64,000 nucleotides of DNA from Owenia fusiformis (taxonomy: Eukaryota > Annelida > Polychaeta > Sabellida > Oweniidae), in assembly GCA_903813345.2 (NCBI GenBank), contig CAIIXF020000001.1, forward strand, positions 1,922,001-1,986,000. The letters are read 5' to 3'. The position numbers and the translations under genes are program-made. Each line of letters starts with the position of its first letter. The stretch's first letter is position 1. This document shows, piece by piece, positions 57,710 through 64,000 of this stretch. The notes beneath the pieces were generated by a model that had not been told where the DNA came from, ran no database searches, and worked only from the letters and a program-made list of their open reading frames with translations.

Positions 57710-60077
57710 GGTAAAAAAGGTTATTTGCATCACTCAACACCCTATTAATACTGAAGCTGGTGTTGATTATATTTTTCGTCAGAGGAATTATATAATCCTT
57801 TACATGCAAGAAAATTATATTATCTTGTTACCATGGTGATGTCTGCTTAATTAGGGCTAGTTGTTTTTCTCGTTTTTAATGAAAAGGGTTACTGCCATAA
57901 GATTATATAACCTCTCAGATCAGAATCTATAATGAGTATCTTCTGATAGCATATTGGAAAAAGGTTTGGATCATACTGGTCAGGTAACATATTACAAGCT
58001 TCTTGATATTTTTTCATATATTTTTTGATTTAGTAGATAAATTATTTTTTTTCATGTAGGTTTAAATTGTGGGTTTTACTCCTAATGTCTTAACTTATAA
58101 GAAGAACACTACATTAAATAAGTAGATATGAACTCATTCTTTATCATGGTATACATTATAACATGACTATTTCATTTATATGCAGTTTAATATATGTAGT
58201 TATATGATGTGTATCTCACCTGCATGCCAAATTATAATTAAAAAACATTAATGAAGTAACCCCTATATGTGTTAAAATGAGCAATTTTGCATACCTTTAC
58301 CTTGTTGTGTTATTATTGAGAAGCAGGATGTTGACTTCAAGAGCCAAAGTAAAAACTTGATGTTTATAATTAACGGACATTTATCTGAAAATAATTAACG
58401 GACATTTATCCAAAAATAGACATAAAAACAGATAACGCATCTTCAAAATATATCATCAAATCTGAATGGTGAGTACTTTCCTATTCATTAAGCGTATTAA
58501 TTTCAATGTAGCGATAATCACATGGAAAATGAGACCTTCTGTCACCTTTCTAACCTTTGCATTGTTTCGGCTGACCTATTCAACAATAGCTACATACAGC
58601 AGGTCAGTGCAGTTTGTGTAAGGCATGCTTTACTTTGTGTAGTGTTTTATAAAGTCCTCAATGGATGTTAAGCTCTGATCGTGTATCTGATATCTTTAGG
58701 AATTAATTTAGCAAATATGGGACAATAGTATAAAAGACCAATGGAAAAAGATGAGATGATAAATCTACCTTTTGACCTCGTAAATGAGCTCAATGATATT
58801 TTATTTGATTGTGATTTAAAGATCATTTCATTTTTACTAAAACTTTTAGATTCTATCGTTTTCATGCATGTGATCAATATCTGACAAATGTTTCATAAAT
58901 GATAATTAGAAATCAAGAAAATTCTCCTATTTTCGACAATTATTTACTTAATAATTCACTGGTACTTTGAAGTAAATAGATGCATAATACACTAGAGTAA
59001 GCCACAACTATGTCATTTTTTATTGATTTTTCTGTATACCAGCTCTCATATCAAATATTTATCTCTAGTTGCACAATATTTTAAGTATCATATTTCTGAC
59101 AGTGTAATAATTTTAGATAAATGAAAATAATATTATTGAACTATTGCTTCAAATATTTCTGAATGTAAAAATAGATGGCATCTTATACAGTTTTCATATC
59201 TCATTGTGAAACAATCTGCTGAACGAAAATATTACAGCGCATGTGTCTTCATGGTAACTGCTACTCTCATAGATTTTTGTGACTTTTTAATGGCATCACA
59301 AAACCATACCTTTGTAGTATATTAGTTCCAGTCTTTGCCATAATCCATAACTTTCACTTACTTTATTCTCGTTGAACCATAACTAGTTTTTATAGTTGAT
59401 ATTGCTCTAGGCACACTTTTGAAGTCATTATTACAGGCCTCTCGAATTCTAATTAAAAATTATAGAGTTGTAAAGAATTAGTTACCGAGACATATAGTCT
59501 CGTGCCGCTAGGATCTTGATAAAGTTTTGTGGCCAGAAAGTAATTATTAGTGGTCAGAAAAGGGTCAAATTTGGCATAAAAAAGATATTATGTGGCTTTT
59601 AAAAAGGCACTAAAATGCCACATGTTTCACTCTCAGGGACCACAAAAAGTTATTACAGCTTGATTCATTGATTCAAGTCTTGCATGAATACTCTGAACCA
59701 GCCCCCCCCCCCCCCCCCCCCCCCCCTACTCCAGCCTATCTGCTTCACTTTGCATAGGGGCAGGGGGTTCACAAGGCGTGATGCAAGGTTTCATTGATGT
59801 AGGATTTTTAAGATGGTATGTCATCCTGATAACTTGTGATTGTCCAGGCAAACTAATTACGAGATGCATTTCAGTTTTGTGCAAGAGAATCTTCCGGGTA
59901 TAAAGATACCCGGTTAGTTCTTAGGATGCTATAGGTTTTTTTCAATTGTATCGCCACCTTCCACTGGGTCTAAAGAGGTTTCAGCAACTGAAACATTGTG
60001 AAAAGGATGTTGCTATCGAGGGATATTGATCACTGCAATTTGTTTTATTTTACTATTTGGAAAATCCATTTATTGCA
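57710..60077. other. Intergenic, no gene recognised
   Basis: AT-rich sequence without a convincing exon. A 25-base C run lies at 59702-59726, and paired CCGGGTATAAAGATACCCGG forms a short palindrome near 59893. Confidence 0.45.
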
Positions 60078-60295
60078 CAGGCACGTAGCCAGGATTTGCC
60101 AAGGGGGGTTCATTTTTCAAAAAATTTCCAGGGGGGGTTCACATTTGACATTTTTGGCCCAAATATGGCTAAAATCACTTGAGAAGTGCTCAAAATGGTG
60201 AATAACTGCATGATTTGAAAGAATTTTTGGCCAGGGGGGGTTCGCCCGAACCCTGCGAACCCGAACCCTGCGAACCCCCTCTGGCTACGGGCCTG
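60078..60295. mobile_element. 218-bp hAT-like MITE with 5-bp duplication
   Basis: Ends CAGGCACGTAGCCAGGAT and the inverse of CAGGCCCGTAGCCAGAG. TTGCA is directly repeated at 60073-60077 and 60296-60300. The interior has GGGGGGTTCA blocks and a duplicated CGAACCCTGCGAACC. It resembles common short hAT-derived repeats. Confidence 0.85.
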
Positions 60296-60300
60296 TTGCA

Positions 60301-63300
60301 GATCAGCTTTAGTTTCTGTATTCATCTGCTGTATCAACATATTTTGTTTATTTAGGAAAATTTCAACAATTATCACTAGACCATAAAACATTAGTGATAT
60401 ATGTGCATTATATTTAATTAAAGTATGTTTATAATTGAAAATATACAAATTTATGTTTCATATACATTTTATAGAAGTATCCTCGTAATGTTTACCAGTT
60501 TATTATCATTGGTCAAACAATTTTATGACAACTACTTATGTTAAGGTACATACCATCCAAATCAAGGGAATAAAGATATTGTTGACGAACATTTTTATAA
60601 AACAGTGTTCCTTATAATTTCTCAAGTTTGTTCCAATTCTTATCTTATTTTTATTTTCACAATTAATCCTGGGTATGAATAGATTTTCAAATGGGTGCAT
60701 ACCTTTTTTCTGAATCTCAAGTGGGTTGATTAAATACTGAGATTTCTGTTTTGTTTGTAGGATCAAGTCCAAACGGAAAATATCATTTACCTCTTTTACA
60801 TATTAATTTGTCAGTGAATAAATGATTTTGATGATTTTTTAAAACAAGATATAAAAATATGCTTGGTCAGTAGTGCCTGGTGACCCTTGGCATTTGCATG
60901 CTTTCTCGCTATAATTCTACGGCTAAACAAATGCAATAATGGAAAGCTAGTCTTTATCAAATGTATATGCGATCATTAAAAATATTAAGTGGAAAGTCTA
61001 GCAAATAAAATAGACAGATTTTAATGTTTTGCTGACATTTGAGGCAAACTTGCTCAATTAAAATTGGTCAATTTTGCGATTGGGTTTCAGTGATTTATGC
61101 TGATAAAGGATCGAGCATGTCGGTCTGAGAGTCCCATTTAACCTTTTTAATTTCGAAATTAAAATTAGAATCATCTAATATGTGGTAAAATCTTTCAATT
61201 TAAAATTATATCTGCGTGGCTATGAGTGTGTGGAAAGTTTTCACATATCGAAAAGAACAAAAGAAATGACTTAACACTTGATTTGTGGTTTTTGAGTTCC
61301 CGCAAGATTATCATTTTTAATGAATAATTTGATAAAAGAAAGTACAACAATTAGATTTATGACATTTTAACAGCATGAAGCTGCAATAGGCAAGTCATGT
61401 TTTATCTCAGTTTTGAATCTTTTTTGAATTTTAACGAACATTTAATATTTCCAAAGACGCTTGACTTTGGTATATTTTGATAGCATATTCCAATGCCGGC
61501 AAATATTATTGTATACATGTTAAAAGTAACGTCTGCCAGTAATCATGAATAACCACATAGTAATCATGACCAACCACAAGTGTCAATTTAGCATTAGGTA
61601 TGGGTTTGGGTGAGTGACAGGGTATATAAAACACAATTGAAATTCACCAGTGGAGCAATACTCTCATTGCAAAAATCAATCAAATTAATTTTGATATTTT
61701 AAAAGTTTGCTCAACAGTTCACATGAAACTGGCCAGCATATTAGGCATAACAGCAGGGCAACTTTTTGGAAAGAAAACCTATCTACCACATTGACCACTA
61801 ATAGGCCATGTTGGAATTACTCTTTTAGGCAATGTTATACCTCCAGTGAAAACAACCTAAAGAAATTAGAAAAAGTCATGGGAAGTTACCATTCTTAAAT
61901 GGTAAAAGTGCTATTTGTCCTTAAAATATTGATAAAAATCTGTTATTTTTGAGCATTTGTTGCTGGAGAAAATTGGGGCAATTTGTTACTTTAGGTTTTT
62001 GTGGTTTGCCTTCTTTTATGTTTGAAACAGTTAAGATCTTCATCTCTTTTTGTTTATCGTGAATTTTAAATTACTAAAACCATTAAACACTTCTGGTCAG
62101 TTTTTCAAGTTGAAGAAAACAAAAACAACAAATATGATTCTCTGTCAGTTATTTCCAAAAACTAAAACCAAATATTTTTTTTATTTTTTACTTTCAAGAA
62201 ACATATGGTGAATTATGTAACGCAATAAATTAGTCATAAAAGTGCCATATTTCACCTTGGTTTTATTACACATAGAAAGCAATATCCCTTTTAATTTATT
62301 TGGTACCCAATGATTTTCTTGATAGGATGGAAGCAGTTTGAAATAAATCAATTAAATTACAGATTTAGATGGCCAACCAAACAAAGAATTTTTCAAAATG
62401 GGTATTTGGATCATCATATGAAAAGGAAGCGAATGCTTGATTTATTTATGTATTGTCAAAACTAACCAAGATTTATCTTCTGTGTTATTTGAATTTCGCT
62501 TTTATCATGCTGCCGCTTTGAGAAGATCATGAATGGTGAATTCATTTGGGCAGAGCTTATGCAATTTTTTGACAGCTGAAAAAATTGATGGTTTTTCTGT
62601 GCTTTTATTGGCATCATGTCAGTAACCTTTTCAACTCTACTAGCTAGAATGTCATTTTCTGTATATTCAAGGAAGAGTTTTTGTAATTGTTGACATGAGG
62701 TATATTATTTATATGTTTTAATCAAAATAATAATAAATGTTTTAGTTTCATTTTTCAGGAGTTTGAAAGAAGTTTAAAAAGATAGCACTCTTATGTGCTT
62801 TCAAAAATGAATTTAATTTACAACATATTGTTTAGTATATATATCAAATATGTGTTAATTATTTTTTATAATAATGAAGATGAATGTTTCAGGTTTTAAT
62901 ACTTTAATTTAAAAAGTAAAATGGCATAGTAAAAGGAAATGTTCCTTTCTTGTTGGAGCCAAAGAAGTGTTCATTTTAATCAAAAAAATAAATATAGATA
63001 TTTTAGATTTCAATAATTTGAAAGGAGTTAAAAACATAGTAAAATGACAGGTCCCTGTTTTGTTTGTTCCAAAGAAGTGTTCATCCCAAAATATAGGGGG
63101 CAGTTATGTTGGTTGTAATGGGATCTGAAGGGTGTTATGCAAGATTTGATCCAGGGGAAAAAAGATACCAGTCAAAGAGGTCAGAAGGGCAAGCATGATG
63201 AGCAAAACCTGCAGGCGGCTGTACTGAATTAGCCTCATTTGAAGCAGTCATCTAGTCTAAGAATAGAAAACAGGATTTTAAAGATTTTAATTTCATTTGG

Positions 63301-64000
63301 GGTGTGTCTAATCTATCTATAAATCAAAGTTCTGATAATTGTGCAAAACTACTGAAAGAGATGGGTTCATTTTATTTATAGCGTGTGTGTTTTCGTGGTG
63401 GAAACAGTTTTATGAAATCATAATACAATCAACCTGTTTATGTGTGTGATGTCCATGATAAGAAACAATAATTCCAACCTTTATTTTCAAATTGTTACAA
63501 ATTATTACTCTCTATCATGCAGAAATCAGCCACATTTTTCCAAATTAATGTCTTAGTTCGTAGCCACATTTGAAGAATCATATTTTCTGTATCTCCAGGC
63601 ATTACTCTGTCATGTTTATAATTTAACTTTAATTCAGGGAACGCTGCTGTCAATTCAGATATAAAATGAAAGACTTGGTTTGCATATAAAACCCCAAAAT
63701 AAGCGGAATGAGGAATGTGGTTATATGCTCTATTGTAATAAAAGATTCGTTCGCATTTCATTTTTTACCGTTATTCTTTCTGGAAGACCACAATAGTCGT
63801 ATGTTTCAATGGCAGATGTTGGGTTTTTGCATAAGAAAAAACTGCTTAAATTCCCTTTAAGTTGTGGTTGTTTGAGAAATCAAATTGAAAAAATAATATG
63901 GGGTCCTTCTGGTCCCTGCAAATCCCACTTGGACAGTATGATTAACGACTTCCCTTGGGTTTTCTTTTTAAGCCCACATTGAGTAACTAGCCATCATATC
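60301..64000. other. Intergenic, no gene recognised
   Basis: AT-rich with few repeats. A TATA-like box (GGGTATATAAAAC, about 61620) is followed by an ATG at about 61722 that opens a 23-codon frame beginning MKLASILGITAG and ending without a donor site, so no gene is called. An 88-codon minus-strand frame at 63495-63761 has no recognised motif. Confidence 0.4.

Noticed and set aside
61620-61790. Possible new gene: TATA-like box followed by ATG and a signal-peptide-like MKLASILGITAG
   Set aside because: The frame stops after 23 codons, has no donor site, and no further exon could be linked.
63495-63761. 88-codon minus-strand frame
   Set aside because: No recognisable family motif and no splice-supported extension; length is compatible with chance in AT-rich DNA.

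Overview
This is nuclear genomic DNA of an animal. It is AT-rich, its genes are split by GT-AG introns (plus one GC-AG), and repeats fill most of the rest. The repeat types (tRNA-derived SINE, degraded LINE, many short inverted-repeat elements, dispersed repeats carrying TCCG microsatellites) and the gene families suggest a marine invertebrate, most likely a mollusc or another lophotrochozoan. Species and phylum are inference only. No bacterial operon, CRISPR array, rRNA or intact functional tRNA gene was seen. Four protein genes could be assembled exon by exon with intron phases that all agree. (1) 3786-16114 (+): a 584-residue secreted, probably GPI-anchored RGM (repulsive guidance molecule/hemojuvelin)-family protein in 10 coding exons. 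It has the FGDPH self-cleavage motif, a furin-like basic site and an unusually long cysteine-bearing N-terminal half. (2) 17982-19016 (-): a 160-residue secreted protein with a C-x3-C array and two EF-hands, preceded by a noncoding first exon and a TATA box. (3) 25796-31028 (+): an HS1BP3 orthologue (PX domain) of 395 residues in 7 exons. (4) 41901-52096 (-): a GMC-family FAD oxidoreductase (choline/glucose dehydrogenase-like) of 595 residues in 11 exons, one of whose introns is GC-AG. The genes do not form a pathway. Neighbours 1 and 2 are convergent, and all introns are loaded with transposons. A fifth, orphan exon candidate lies at 41631-41726 (+). Layout: 1-2275 decayed LINE and dispersed repeats; 2276-3785 plain intergenic; 3786-16114 RGM-like gene; 16115-19400 EF-hand gene and 3' regions; 19400-25795 intergenic with inverted-repeat elements; 25796-31285 HS1BP3; 31573-35190 TIR element and a 27-bp minisatellite; 35700-41020 nested inverted-repeat elements; 41631-52096 GMC gene with SINE, hAT-like and tandem repeats in its introns; 52097-64000 repeat-rich intergenic sequence, with nothing recognised over most of 57.7-64 kb. 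The most interesting pattern is in the non-coding DNA. Six inverted-repeat elements with different termini (5125-5930, 35734-38136, 38325-38861, 40057-41003, 52229-53461, 56442-57700) are each bounded by a perfect 9-bp direct repeat. In at least three of them the terminal inverted repeat is itself built from short tandem repeats, a foldback architecture. Two sit inside older repeats whose uninterrupted relatives are elsewhere in the window, so the insertions can be seen directly. No transposase is encoded, so the mobilising enzyme is unknown.
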